Part shown: positions 17,606 through 27,595 of the stretch, in pieces
Position numbering within the stretch: position 1 is the first letter of the stretch
Layout: each line of letters begins with the position of its first letter
NCBI RefSeq assembly: GCF_023534745.1
Contig: NZ_JAMHJQ010000004.1
Location: 1 to 64,000, forward strand
Length of the DNA: 64,000 nucleotides
Direction of reading: 5' to 3'
Origin: Streptomyces sp. 35G-GA-8
GTDB taxonomy: Bacteria; Actinomycetota; Actinomycetes; Streptomycetales; Streptomycetaceae
Position numbers and translations under genes: made by a program
The notes under the pieces: generated by a model
The model's database searches: none
Seen by the model: the letters and a program-made list of their open reading frames with translations, nothing else
What the model was told of the DNA's origin: nothing

Positions 17606-20600
17606 CTAGGGTCCCTCAGATGGGAAGGCTGTGATTAGTTTTCGATCACGAACCACAACCCGAATGTAGTACTGATCATCCCCAGCCCCGTTCCGGCCGA
17701 TCGGATTCGGGAACTTGTAGTAGTACGCCCCGTTGCCGGTCTGGCCATCGAGTGCGCGATTGATCATTTTCTGGATCTTCGCTTTGCTCGTCGTCAAGAA
17801 CTTGCTCTTGCTGGGGAACTCGCCGCCACGAACAACATGCCGATCCCATATGTGATCCCAGCGACCCTTCGAAATTGGCACAGGGCAGCTGGAATTGTGA
17901 ACGAGGACCGGCGTCTTCCCCGCCACCGCATAGTACGTGTGGAGGTCGTCGACCGTGAGGTTGTAGACCGCCGTCGGCTGTGTGCGGTGGCTGATTGCCG
18001 TGATCTGGGCCCAGGTGCCCGAGCTCGTGCGGAGCCACTGGCCTGGCTGGAGGTCGGCGGCGTCGGCCCATTCCTTCACCTCGGGGAGCCAGAAGGGGTG
18101 GCCGTCCGTGGCGGTGATCTTGGCGGGTTTGCCGTCCGCCGTCGCGGCGGCGACCGTGATGTCCGTCAGGGATTTGTCGCCCGATCCCTGGATCAGGGCG
18201 GTGACCTCGCGCGGGCCGCTCTCGCCGGTTTCGGGGTCCGTCGCGAGGACCTTGTCGCCGACCCGTACGTCCCTGATCGGTTTGCGGGTGCCGTCCGCCA
18301 TCAGGACCGGGGTGTCGCCGGTGAAGCTGTTCTTGCAGCCGACGCGGCCCGCGAGCTTGCCGCCGCTGCCCGCCGCGCCGAGCATTCCGGTCAGGCAGCC
18401 CAGGGCCGCCGACGAGCCGACCTGGCCCCAGTCGACCTTGCGGCCGGAGAGACGCTGGCTCAGCCAGTCGAGGCCGCCTTCGAAGGCCGCCCCGCCCGCG
18501 CAGCCGATCAGCAGCGGGTTGTTGCCCGAGGGGTCGGTGTATGTCGTGGGTGAACTCAGCGCGTACTGGTAGAGGTTGGTGCCGCCCGCGTATCCGATGG
18601 GGTCCTGGGAGATGAAGCGGCCGGTCTCGGGGTCGTAGTAGCGGTTGCGGTAGTAGAGCAGGCCCGTGCCGTCGCTCTCCCGGCCGGTGAAGGTGTACGG
18701 GTTCGAGGACGCGGCCCCGGACGCCGTGGGCTGGCCGTACGGGTCGTAGGCGTAGCGGGTGGCGATCGTGCCGTCCTGGTCGGCGAGGCCGACGACCGTG
18801 CCGAGGGCGTCGGTCAGATAGATCTGGGTCCGGCCGCTCTCCGTGCGGGTGAGGTATTCGTCCAGGCCCGAGGTGGCCACCGTGGCCGTCGTCTCGCCCG
18901 AACCGGACTGTTCCGCCAGGGGGTTGGAGCCGTCCGTGAGGAACTTGCTCGTCGTGCCGCCCAGCGTTCTCGCGCTGCGCGTGCCCAGCGGGTCATAGGC
19001 GAAGGTGCCGCTCAGGCCACCCGTCCCCGTCAGGCCGGTCAGCTCGCCCCGGGCGTTCCAGTCGTACGTCCGCTTGCCGTCGGACTTCAGCTGTCCCTCG
19101 GCGTCGTACGTGAAGGAGCGGCCGTTGAACGTCGTGAGCCGGTTGTCCTTGCCGAAGACCGCGCCCGACTCGGCCGCCGGGAGCGCGATGTTCGCGAGGG
19201 AGCCGGTCAGGCGCGTCTGGAGTCCCCGTTCGTCACGGGTGTAGGTGAGGTCTCCTACGGTGGCCCCGGCGCGGGTGTACGCGATGCCGGTGGTCGTACC
19301 GGTCTTGTCGTAGCCGGTGGTGCGGGTGAATCCGCCGGGGAGGGACGCGGTCTTCTCGCGGCCCACCGCGTCCAGCCCGAAGGTGACGGCCTGGCCGCCG
19401 GTGGTGACCGAGGTGAGGATGCCGGAGGTGTCGTAGCCGTAGGCCGTGGTGGTCCCGCCGGCCGTCATCTCCTTGCGGCGGTCGGCGCCGTCGTAGTCGT
19501 AGCCGACGGTGCCGGTCGGACCGGTGACGGACTTGGTCCGGTCGTAGGCGTCGTAGGTGAAGGACTGCGTGCCGGCCACCGTGTCGGTGACGGTCTTGGG
19601 CAGGTCGACGCCGTCGTAGGCGTAGGTGGTCGTCGACTGCGCCTGGCCCACCGCGTCCACGCCGTACTTGGCGTTCTTGGTCCGGCCCAGCAGGTCGTAC
19701 TCCGCGGTGGCGACCTGGCCCGTACGACCGGTGACCTTGGTCAGCCGCCCCGCCGGGTCATAGCCGAAGACCGCCTGCGCCCCGAGCGGGTCGGTGGCCG
19801 ACGCGGGACGGTCGGCGGTGTCGTACGCCCAGGTGGTGGCGTTGTTCCTGGCGTCGGTCAGGGTGGTGAGGTTGCCGTTGTCGTCGTAGTCGAGTGCGGT
19901 GGTGTGGCCGAGCGGATCGGTCACCTTCCGCGCCTGGTTGAGCGCGTCGTACGTGAGGGTCGTCCGCGCGCCGGACGGGTCCGTCATGACCACCGGCCGG
20001 CCCGCCGCGTCCAGGAACTGGCCGCCCGTGCCGCCCTCGGCGTCCTTGACCTCGGTCACCTCGCCGTACTGATACGTGTATTCGGTGACGGCGCCGGACG
20101 CGTCGGTGAGCGTCTTCAGTTGTCCGTCGGGGGTGTGGGTGAGAAGAGTGTCCCGGCCCTCGGGGTCCGTCACCGTCCGGAGATCACCGGCGGAGTCATA
20201 GCCGAGGGTCGTGGTCTTGCCCAGCGGGTCCGTGAGGGCGGTCGGCTGGTCGTACGGGCCGTCGTAGACCGCCATCCCGGTCGTACGGGCCTGTGGTGTG
20301 CCCGCCAGTTCCTTCGCCGAGGTCACATAGCCGTTGGCGTCATAGGTGAGTTCGGTACGACGGCCGTACGGGTCGGTGACCGCGTCGATCCGGTGGTAGG
20401 AACCGCGTTCGTACACCGTCTTGCGGGCCAGCGTGCTGCCGTGCGCCTGGGTGTCCGATACGCCGTAGCCGTCCGCGTCGAACTCGACCCGGCGCACCGC
20501 GCCGCCCGGCTGTGTCACCGTCGCCGAGGTGATCTTGCCTTCGCCGGTCTGCGTGTACTCGAAGGCGTACTTCGCGCCTTCGGTGAGCGTCTGTTCCTTG

Positions 20601-23600
20601 ACCCGGCCGTCCGTGTCGAAGGTGTTGGACATGTACGTGATGCCACGGGCGTCGACGGCGGTCTTGATCCGGTTCGTGGTGCCGTCGTAGGTGTAGCGGC
20701 TGACCTTGCCCGCCGGATCAGTCACCGTTTCCAGGCGTCCGGCGGTGTCGTAGGTGTAGGCCGTGGTGCGGCCCGTGTTGTCGCGGGCGCTGACGATCCG
20801 GTGGCTGGTGTCGTATCCGAAGCTGATCCACCGGCCGCCCGGGGTCGTGACCTGGGTGATATCGCCCTTGGTGCCATTGAGACGGCTGATCTTGAGCGTG
20901 TTGCCGTGCCGGTCCTGTATCTGCTGCAACGGCGCGTACTGCGGATACGTCCAGATGCTGCCGTCGCGGAACCGGATCTCCCAGCGGCCGTTGCCCCCAT
21001 AGATCTTGGATCCGCGGAACTCGCTCGGAGTGTCGAGAGGTTCGAAGACGGCGTCGTTCCAGCCGGTTCCGGGTGAGGTACGGGTGTAGTGGACCTTCGC
21101 CCCGCCGGGGAGATACAGGTCGACCTCGCGATACGGCTGCGCCGAGTGGAGGAAGGAGTTGTAGATCAGATCGCGCCCGATACCGAACGCTCGTTTGTAG
21201 GTGTCGCCCTGCCAGTAGGTACGGGTCACCTCGGCCGGGCCGAGCGGGTCGGAGACGGCGAGGTCGGTACGGGAGTCGGTGAGCATCCCGGTGGAGAGTT
21301 CGACCGGGTCGCCGGAGAGCCAGTCCAGTGTGTCCTTCAGCCAGGACGTCAGCCACGGCGGCAGCTGGCCGGTGTTGAACATCGCGCCGTGGAAGGCCCA
21401 TACGCGGGTCTTCGCGTCCGGCACCACCTGCTTTCCGTCCGCGGACACCCTGCCGTGTCCGTAGACGTACCAGCCCTTCTTCTTCGGGTCGTAGTCCATG
21501 AACTCGACCTCGGTGCCCGGGGCTTCGCGCGTGTAGTTGGGGTAGATGACCTGGGCGCCCTTGGGGAACACGTACGTGCCGCCGGGCTGCACGGTGAAGA
21601 ACACCGGCACGACGCTGTTCTCCGGCAGTGGGAACGGCGGCCGGTCGAGCGGAATCGCCGTGATTCCCAGCTCGGTGACCGGCCTGCCCTTCTCGTCACG
21701 GACCACGGACCCCTTCGGGATCCGTACCTCAAGTCCCGGAATGCTGGGGGTCTTCAGTACGACCTCGGTCTTCGCCGGGGCCGCGAAGCGGACGGTGTGC
21801 TTCGTGTCCAGCGGCGTCATCCACACCGGGAAGCCGAGGTCGACCGAGCGGCCCGCCTCGGGCCGGATCCGGATGTCGAACCGGCCGTACTGGCGCTGCT
21901 CGGTGTTCGCGCTCGCGCCCTCGACCACCAGAGTCGTCGCCTCCGGGCGGATCCCGGCGAGCAGGAACCGGCCGCGGGCGTCAGTACGCGTGGACGTGTC
22001 TCCCACCGAGACGGTGACCTTGGACAGCGGCTTGCCGTCGAGCTTCAGTACATGCCCGGTCAGCGCGGTGGAACCGGGCGGGGCGCGCAGCGCGGGCGGG
22101 GCCTTGGGCGCGGCTCCGCGTGCGGTGATCCAGTCCTGGCCCTGGAGGTTCCGCTTGCCGGGCCGCCAGGCGTCGGGGCCGCTCGGGTCGACACCCGGCG
22201 CCGCCTTCTCGGGCGCGTCCGCACCAGCCGCGACGGCCGTATCGCCCTCGGCGTCCGCATCACCCTCGGTGTCCGCGACCGCCGTGCCCGCGGCGCTGGT
22301 GGGTGCGGCGCTGGTGGACGCCTTCAAGGTCTGGGCGGTGAGCCCCAGGGTGTAGGTGCCTGTCTTCAGCGCCCCGGGATCGGCCGTCAGCGTGTAGAGA
22401 CCGTCGGCCGGGAGCGCGGCGAGGGCGTACGAGAGGGTCGTGGCGCTCATCGAGCGCTCGTTGACCAGCCACTTGCCGTCGGGGCCGTAGACGGACAGGA
22501 CCCACTCGGATGCCGGTGCCGCGATGCCCAGCGTGAGCTTCTGCCCCTTGGTGCCGGAGAAGGTGAAGTGACCGTGCCCGCCCGGGGTGGCGATCACCAG
22601 CGGCTTCTGCGGGCCGCCCACCGTCAGCGTTCCGCCGTCCACGTCCTTGACCAGGGTCGCCGTCGTACGCCCGGTGGCCGGCGCGTTCGGCTGCACCAGC
22701 ACCCGGTGGGTGCCACCGGTCAGCGGGGCACGCAGCGCGACGTCCAGATCCGTCGTACGCAGCGAGCCGATCGACACATCGGCCGTGGCCGCCGGCGGCA
22801 GATGCCGGACGCTCGACTGCGAGGTCAGCGTGGTGCCCGAGAACGCGACGGCGAAGCCGTCCCCGGCGGTCGCGTCCGTACGGAGCTCCGCCTGCTGCCC
22901 CGGCCGGGTGATGTCCACGGTGGCGGAGGGGGCGGCCGGGGTCAGCACCGCGGCGGGCGCGGGCTTCGACAGCCAGAGGGTGAGGGAGCCGGTGGCCGCG
23001 GCGGCGGGTGTCAGCAGCAGCGTGTACTTCTTACCGGCCGTCAGACCGGTCAGGTAGTAGGCGCCGTCGGCGTTCTTGGTGAAGGAGCCGACGGTCCCCG
23101 GGGTCCCGCCCTCCGGGATCAGCCGGACATCGGTCGCCTGCGGAACGCTGTTGCCGGTGGCGGCGAAACCCAGTGACGCGGTGTCCGGCGCGGTGAACTC
23201 GGCCCGGACCCGCTGCCCGGCGCGTGCGAAGGACACCGGCGCCGAAGGCCCGTCCGCCGTCAGCGGCGCCAGGACATCCGTGGACAGGGTCAGGGCGAGA
23301 GTCCCCCCGGCGCCCTTGTTCGGGTCGATGATCACCTGGTACGAGCCGGTCTCCGGCAGCACCGGCAGGGCGATCGTCGCCGGCTTGCCCGCGGCGACGC
23401 TGTCGGCGTCGACGACGGCCGCGCCGCTCGGCGCGAGGACAGTCACCGCGACGGTCTCGGTGAAGGTGTTCCCCGTGATGCCCAGCGAGAGCTGGGTACC
23501 GGCCTGGCCCTGGAAAGCCGACTCGGCGTTCTGTCCGAAGCGGCCGATGGTCGCCGCGACGGGATCACCCGTGGTGGAGAGCGGGGCGAGCGCCACCGGA

Positions 23601-25435
23601 CGGGACAGTGTCAGCGTCAGACGGCCGGTCGCCAGCGCGTAGTTGGGGAGTACGGCGATCGTGTACGTGCCGGAATCGGGCAGTGCGGGACTGTCCCACT
23701 CGGCGCTGGAGTTGTCGGGGACCAGGAAGTATTCGAGCAGCGAGCCGTCCGGCCGGCGGATCTCCATCCGTACATGGCTGCCGAACCCGGCGCCCGCCAC
23801 GCCCAGTGACAGACGCTGTCCCGCCACGGCGGTGAACCGTGCCCGCCCGTCCTGCCCCGGCCGGTCGACCGCCAACTCGACCGCGGGAGCGGCCGGATCG
23901 ACGGCTCCCGCGTCGGCGTAGTGCGAGCCGGTCACGCCGACCGTGCCGGTGGCCGCCGCGTCGGGGTCGAGCCTCAGCGTGTATGTGCCCGATTGCGACA
24001 GGACGTCGACATCGATCCCGCCCGCGCCGTTCGCCGCGATGTAGCGGCTGCTGACCTGGCTGCCGTCGGGCCCGTACAGACGGGCATAGATGCTCTTGCC
24101 CAGGGGCGCGGCATCGATACCGAGACTGAGGGAGTCGCCCAGCAGCGCGGAGAAGGACAGCTTGCCGTCCTGTCCGGCCCGGGACAGCGGTACTTGAGCT
24201 GTCGGTCCGGTCAGGTCCAGCAGTCCGGTCACCGGCTTCGACACGGTGACGGTGGCGGCGCCGAAGTTGGTCGATCCGGGCCTGAGGATCAGCGAGTACT
24301 GGCCCGCGAGAGGGAGGTTCTCGACCTCCCAGTCCCCGGCCGTTCCGTTGAAGCTGCCATTGCTCCCGACCTTCTCGCCCTGTGGGTCGTACAGCTCAAG
24401 GGTGACGGACGAGTTGAAGGTGGCGTTGGTGAAGCCGAAGTTGATGTCGTCGCCCGGGTCGGCGTCGAAGAGCACCTGCGCCCGGTTGCCCGGTGTGGTG
24501 ATCGAGGCAGTCGGTGGTGTGGCGTCCGAGACCGATGTGGTCACCGTGGACTCGATCTCCCCGCTGGAACCACTGGTGGTGACCCGGAAGCCGGTCGCGG
24601 TGGCGGTGCGGCCGTCGGGCGTCGCCACCTCGACCGGGCCGGTCGCGGCCCCGGCCGGGACCTTGACCGTGAGCGCGGTGGCCGTACGGGCGGTGACCTC
24701 CGCCAGCACGCCACCGCCGAACCGCACCACATTCTCGGACGGCGTCGACGCGAATCCCGAGCCCGTCAGCACCACCGACGCACCCACGGCCCCTGAGGCC
24801 GGGTCCATCGTGGAGACCGACGGCGCGGGCGCCGCGAGCGTGAAGGACTCCGGCGACTGGGCCGTGCCGCCGCCCCTCGTCACCGACACCTTGCCGTTCC
24901 CGGCCGCCGCCGGGACCTTGACCTTCAGCCGGGTCGCGGTCGCGGAGACGACCTCGGCCGTCTTGCCGCCGAACGAGACCGTGTTCGCGGTCGCCGTGGT
25001 GGCGAAGCCCGTGCCGGAGAGGGTGACGGTCGCGCCGGCCGCGGCCCGTGTCGGCACCAGCGAGAGCACCGACAGTTCGGCGGACGCGAACCGGTCGACG
25101 CCCAGCCGGTTCCCGGCCTCGTCGTAGCGGTAGCGGGCCGTCTCGCCCGCCGGGTCCGTCACGCCGACCAGACGGCCGGCGGCGTCGTACGCGTACACGG
25201 CGTCGCTGACCGTCGGAGCCGCCGCGGCCTTGTTCACCGGGCCCGCCGGCTCGGCCGCGGGCTTCGCCCCGGAGGGTGGCGGCGCCGATGAGGACACCCC
25301 GGGTGTGGGGGCGGGTGGCGGCGCCGCCTCGGCCGACACGAGGCCGACCGACAGCGCCAGCACCAGCGCTCCGACGGTCAACGACCGCCAACGCGCCGAC
25401 AGATGGGACCCGAACAGCTCGCCGTGCGTACGCAC
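17606..25435 (-). CDS. Secreted RHS/YD-repeat polymorphic toxin with HINT domain
   Basis: This 2609-residue protein starts at GTG 25435 (GGGGAGGG just upstream) with a signal peptide. Two IPT/TIG folds follow (about 117-295), then seven or more pre-peptidase-like beta repeats (about 300-1035), a carboxypeptidase-regulatory-like domain (about 1115-1185), a DUF6531-like segment near 1370-1520 and many YD repeats. The RHS core ends with YYDPETGRFISQDPIG near 2260. A HINT domain (about 2370-2515; TDGHPFW and terminal VLVHN) precedes a roughly 90-residue tip containing RWDHIWDRHV and ending KLITAFP. Such tips are toxins freed from the RHS shell; the His pair and final strand suggest a BECR-type RNase, a weak call. 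It acts outside the producer or in competitors. Confidence 0.9.
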   Translation of the reverse strand: MRTHGELFGSHLSARWRSLTVGALVLALSVGLVSAEAAPPPAPTPGVSSSAPPPSGAKPAAEPAGPVNKAAAAPTVSDAVYAYDAAGRLVGVTDPAGETARYRYDEAGNRLGVDRFASAELSVLSLVPTRAAAGATVTLSGTGFATTATANTVSFGGKTAEVVSATATRLKVKVPAAAGNGKVSVTRGGGTAQSPESFTLAAPAPSVSTMDPASGAVGASVVLTGSGFASTPSENVVRFGGGVLAEVTARTATALTVKVPAGAATGPVEVATPDGRTATATGFRVTTSGSSGEIESTVTTSVSDATPPTASITTPGNRAQVLFDADPGDDINFGFTNATFNSSVTLELYDPQGEKVGSNGSFNGTAGDWEVENLPLAGQYSLILRPGSTNFGAATVTVSKPVTGLLDLTGPTAQVPLSRAGQDGKLSFSALLGDSLSLGIDAAPLGKSIYARLYGPDGSQVSSRYIAANGAGGIDVDVLSQSGTYTLRLDPDAAATGTVGVTGSHYADAGAVDPAAPAVELAVDRPGQDGRARFTAVAGQRLSLGVAGAGFGSHVRMEIRRPDGSLLEYFLVPDNSSAEWDSPALPDSGTYTIAVLPNYALATGRLTLTLSRPVALAPLSTTGDPVAATIGRFGQNAESAFQGQAGTQLSLGITGNTFTETVAVTVLAPSGAAVVDADSVAAGKPATIALPVLPETGSYQVIIDPNKGAGGTLALTLSTDVLAPLTADGPSAPVSFARAGQRVRAEFTAPDTASLGFAATGNSVPQATDVRLIPEGGTPGTVGSFTKNADGAYYLTGLTAGKKYTLLLTPAAAATGSLTLWLSKPAPAAVLTPAAPSATVDITRPGQQAELRTDATAGDGFAVAFSGTTLTSQSSVRHLPPAATADVSIGSLRTTDLDVALRAPLTGGTHRVLVQPNAPATGRTTATLVKDVDGGTLTVGGPQKPLVIATPGGHGHFTFSGTKGQKLTLGIAAPASEWVLSVYGPDGKWLVNERSMSATTLSYALAALPADGLYTLTADPGALKTGTYTLGLTAQTLKASTSAAPTSAAGTAVADTEGDADAEGDTAVAAGADAPEKAAPGVDPSGPDAWRPGKRNLQGQDWITARGAAPKAPPALRAPPGSTALTGHVLKLDGKPLSKVTVSVGDTSTRTDARGRFLLAGIRPEATTLVVEGASANTEQRQYGRFDIRIRPEAGRSVDLGFPVWMTPLDTKHTVRFAAPAKTEVVLKTPSIPGLEVRIPKGSVVRDEKGRPVTELGITAIPLDRPPFPLPENSVVPVFFTVQPGGTYVFPKGAQVIYPNYTREAPGTEVEFMDYDPKKKGWYVYGHGRVSADGKQVVPDAKTRVWAFHGAMFNTGQLPPWLTSWLKDTLDWLSGDPVELSTGMLTDSRTDLAVSDPLGPAEVTRTYWQGDTYKRAFGIGRDLIYNSFLHSAQPYREVDLYLPGGAKVHYTRTSPGTGWNDAVFEPLDTPSEFRGSKIYGGNGRWEIRFRDGSIWTYPQYAPLQQIQDRHGNTLKISRLNGTKGDITQVTTPGGRWISFGYDTSHRIVSARDNTGRTTAYTYDTAGRLETVTDPAGKVSRYTYDGTTNRIKTAVDARGITYMSNTFDTDGRVKEQTLTEGAKYAFEYTQTGEGKITSATVTQPGGAVRRVEFDADGYGVSDTQAHGSTLARKTVYERGSYHRIDAVTDPYGRRTELTYDANGYVTSAKELAGTPQARTTGMAVYDGPYDQPTALTDPLGKTTTLGYDSAGDLRTVTDPEGRDTLLTHTPDGQLKTLTDASGAVTEYTYQYGEVTEVKDAEGGTGGQFLDAAGRPVVMTDPSGARTTLTYDALNQARKVTDPLGHTTALDYDDNGNLTTLTDARNNATTWAYDTADRPASATDPLGAQAVFGYDPAGRLTKVTGRTGQVATAEYDLLGRTKNAKYGVDAVGQAQSTTTYAYDGVDLPKTVTDTVAGTQSFTYDAYDRTKSVTGPTGTVGYDYDGADRRKEMTAGGTTTAYGYDTSGILTSVTTGGQAVTFGLDAVGREKTASLPGGFTRTTGYDKTGTTTGIAYTRAGATVGDLTYTRDERGLQTRLTGSLANIALPAAESGAVFGKDNRLTTFNGRSFTYDAEGQLKSDGKRTYDWNARGELTGLTGTGGLSGTFAYDPLGTRSARTLGGTTSKFLTDGSNPLAEQSGSGETTATVATSGLDEYLTRTESGRTQIYLTDALGTVVGLADQDGTIATRYAYDPYGQPTASGAASSNPYTFTGRESDGTGLLYYRNRYYDPETGRFISQDPIGYAGGTNLYQYALSSPTTYTDPSGNNPLLIGCAGGAAFEGGLDWLSQRLSGRKVDWGQVGSSAALGCLTGMLGAAGSGGKLAGRVGCKNSFTGDTPVLMADGTRKPIRDVRVGDKVLATDPETGESGPREVTALIQGSGDKSLTDITVAAATADGKPAKITATDGHPFWLPEVKEWADAADLQPGQWLRTSSGTWAQITAISHRTQPTAVYNLTVDDLHTYYAVAGKTPVLVHNSSCPVPISKGRWDHIWDRHVVRGGEFPSKSKFLTTSKAKIQKMINRALDGQTGNGAYYYKFPNPIGRNGAGDDQYYIRVVVRDRKLITAFPSEGP

Positions 25436-25730
25436 GCGCCCTCCCCAGAGCAACGAAAAGGGGCCCCTGGAGGCCCACGATGCCCACACTCCCCACGCGG
25501 GCGGTCACAACGTACACACATTCGGTCACTGTCGCACCATAAAATCGACACGTTCATGTCAGTGCGGTGAGGGCGACATCTCAAGGACGACATCCGAGGG
25601 GCGGCACGGAGGCGGTCGGGCGGCGGTGGGACGTTCCCGGGCATGGGGGACACTGGAGCGCGTACAGCGGATACGACAACAGCCCACGACGCCCAAGGCG
25701 CCCACGACGCCTCGACAGGAGCCGACCCCC
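25436..25730. other. Divergent promoter region of the RHS gene and a small membrane gene
   Basis: These 295 bp lie between the RHS start (leftward) and the small membrane protein gene (rightward) and should contain both promoters. A less GC-rich patch at about 25508-25565 is the best candidate area. No gene, strong palindrome or terminator is evident. Confidence 0.4.
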
Positions 25731-25925
25731 ATGCCCCGCCTCGCTCTGTACGCCCTCGCCGTCTTCGTGCTCACCGTCGCCGCGGCCGTGTTCTCCTTCA
25801 TCGAGGGGAACTGGCTCGGCATCGTGTGGGTGCTGCTGGCCGGGCTGTCGTCCAACATGGCCTGGTACTACGTACGCAAGGCGAAGGCCGAGCGCGCGGC
25901 CCGTACGGCGACGGCCGCGGGCTGA
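25731..25925 (+). CDS. Small two-helix membrane protein
   Basis: The 64-residue protein has two hydrophobic helices (LALYALAVFVLTVAAAVFSF and a second around LGIVWVLLAGL), ending in a basic, alanine-rich tail (YVRKAKAERAAR). AGGAG lies nine bases before the ATG at 25731. No family is recognised with confidence, but small proteins of this form are conserved in Streptomyces. It could be a membrane scaffold or subunit. Longer frames that include it upstream are shadows. Confidence 0.65.
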   Translation: MPRLALYALAVFVLTVAAAVFSFIEGNWLGIVWVLLAGLSSNMAWYYVRKAKAERAARTATAAG

Positions 25926-26012
25926 CGGCGCGGGCCGCGCGGCCCGCGCCGGGCTGCCCGTACCGTCGTTGGCCGCGCCGTCGTTGGCCGCGCCTCCCCC
26001 GTACGTACGTAC

Positions 26013-26723
26013 CTAGACGTCCGTCACGCGCAGGCCCGCGTGTGCCTTGTACCGGCGATTCACCGAGATCAGGTTGGCCACCAGCGACTCCACTTGGTGG
26101 GCATTGCGCAGCCGGCCCGCGAAGACCCCGCGCATGCCCGGGATACGGGCCGCCAGCGCCTGGACGAGGTCGGTGTCCGCGCGTGCCTCGCCCAGCACCA
26201 TCACATCCGTGTCGATCCGCTCGATCGCCGGGTCCTGGAGCAGCACCGCGGAGAGATGGTGGAAGGCGGCGGTCACCCGCGAATCCGGCAGCAGGGCGGC
26301 GGCCTGCTCGGCGGCGCTGCCCTCCGCCGGCTTCAGCGCGTACGCGCCCTGCTTGTCGAAGCCCAGCGGATTGACGCAGTCGACGACGAGCTTGCCCGCC
26401 AGTTCCTCCTTGAGGGATTCCAGGGTCTTGGCATGTCCCTCCCACGGCACGGCGACGATGACCACGTCGCTGCGGCGCGCGCATTCGGCGTTGGCCAGGC
26501 CCTCGACGCCGTTGCCCAGTTCGGCCGCCGCCGTCTCGGCCCGCTCGGCGACCCGGGATCCGATGATCACTTTCTGTCCGGCCCGCGCCAGCCGGTAGGC
26601 GAGCCCGCGCCCCTGGTCGCCGGTGCCGCCGAGTACTCCGATGACAAGACCGGAGACATCCGGGAGGTCCCAGGGGTCCCTGGCGGGGGGCTTGGGGGTG
26701 TTGCCACTGTCCGTTGAAGTCAT
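26013..26723 (-). CDS. npdG: NADPH-dependent F420 reductase (F420H2:NADP oxidoreductase)
   Basis: The 236-residue cytoplasmic enzyme moves hydride between reduced coenzyme F420 and NADP. It has a Rossmann fold with the dinucleotide loop GVLGGTGDQG, the NADP-phosphate binding region IIGSR, and the conserved VVDCVNPLGF and TAAFHHLSA segments. ATG 26723 (MTSTDSG) is taken over the GTG two codons upstream. It stands alone. In Streptomyces this enzyme supplies F420H2 for F420-dependent reductases, some in antibiotic biosynthesis. Confidence 0.92.
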   Translation of the reverse strand: MTSTDSGNTPKPPARDPWDLPDVSGLVIGVLGGTGDQGRGLAYRLARAGQKVIIGSRVAERAETAAAELGNGVEGLANAECARRSDVVIVAVPWEGHAKTLESLKEELAGKLVVDCVNPLGFDKQGAYALKPAEGSAAEQAAALLPDSRVTAAFHHLSAVLLQDPAIERIDTDVMVLGEARADTDLVQALAARIPGMRGVFAGRLRNAHQVESLVANLISVNRRYKAHAGLRVTDV

Positions 26724-26889
26724 GGTCACGACCCTACTTGCCGGTACTGGACGAGTACGTCCGAAGGAGCATCGTCCGTCCGCCCCCTCGGGGCAGACGG
26801 GACTTCGGACCTACTCGGCCAGGGCACGTTCGGGTGAGCCGTCGCCGACCGCCCGCGCCGCGCGGCCGACTGCGGCAGGATGCGGGCCC

Positions 26890-27507
26890 ATGGATGCCGT
26901 ACGCGTCGCACTGCTGCGTGAAGTACTCGCCGGAACGCAATGGCCGTCCGCGACCCGCCGGTTCGCGGGGGCGCTGCGTGCCTCCGTCGTGTCGCAGGGC
27001 GGCGGGCTGCTGCTCGTCGGGACGGCGGAGTACGAGCCGTGGCATCTCACCGCGCATCTCGTGGACGAGGCGGCGTGGTCGGGGCAGCCGGAGCTGACGC
27101 CCACGCTGGTGCGGCACCGGGTGCGCGCCGGGGACCCGGCGCATCTGGCGGTCGGACTGGGGCGTCTTGAGGCGGCCGGCCGGGGCGAGACGCTGCTCGT
27201 GGTGGCGCCGGAGCGGCCGGGTACCGGCCTGCTGGAACGCGTCCACGGCGCGCGCCGGGCCGGGGCGACGGTGCTGTCGCTGGACGGCGGGGACGCGGAG
27301 GTGCGCGGGCTGGCGCACGAGGCCCTGTCGGTGGACGCGACGGAGGCGGCGCACGGCGTGGATGTGGATCTGGACACCGTGCAGCATCTGGTGAGCGCGG
27401 CAGCCGGGGAGAACAGCCTGCCGGGGCCGCGCGGGCGGCGGCGGTTCCGGGACCGGCTGTCCCGGCTGGCCGACCAGCTGACGGCGCCGCCGCCCGCCCG
27501 CTGGTAG
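26890..27507 (+). CDS. Conserved hypothetical protein, Rossmann-like
   Basis: The 205-residue cytoplasmic protein of unknown function is rich in alternating beta and helix segments (GGGLLLVGTAEYEPWHL, ETLLVVAPERPGTG, AGATVLSLDGG). These suggest a Rossmann-like or sugar-isomerase-like fold, with a basic C-terminus. The start at ATG 26890 has only a weak upstream CAGGA. It is divergent from the F420 reductase gene. The stop codon lies in a 19-bp-period duplication. Function cannot be assigned. Confidence 0.75.
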   Translation: MDAVRVALLREVLAGTQWPSATRRFAGALRASVVSQGGGLLLVGTAEYEPWHLTAHLVDEAAWSGQPELTPTLVRHRVRAGDPAHLAVGLGRLEAAGRGETLLVVAPERPGTGLLERVHGARRAGATVLSLDGGDAEVRGLAHEALSVDATEAAHGVDVDLDTVQHLVSAAAGENSLPGPRGRRRFRDRLSRLADQLTAPPPARW

Positions 27508-27526
27508 TCCGCCCGCCCGCTGGTAG
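27491..27526. repeat. Tandem duplication spanning a stop codon
   Basis: CGCCCGCCCGCTGGTAG occurs at 27491-27507 and 27510-27526, a 19-bp period. The first copy encodes the last residues (..PPARW) and TAG stop of the preceding gene, so the stop codon is duplicated. A third degenerate copy follows (CGCCCGCGGGTCGGTAG around 27529-27545). Confidence 0.8.
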
Positions 27527-27595
27527 CCCGCCCGCGGGTCGGTAGGCCGCAATTCGTTTGCCATATCGACCCGTCCACACCGAACATGGCCTTTC

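Noticed and set aside
19904-23176. Two long plus-strand frames opposite the RHS gene
   Set aside because: They mirror repetitive YD-coding sequence; RG/DP-rich composition and no ribosome-binding site.
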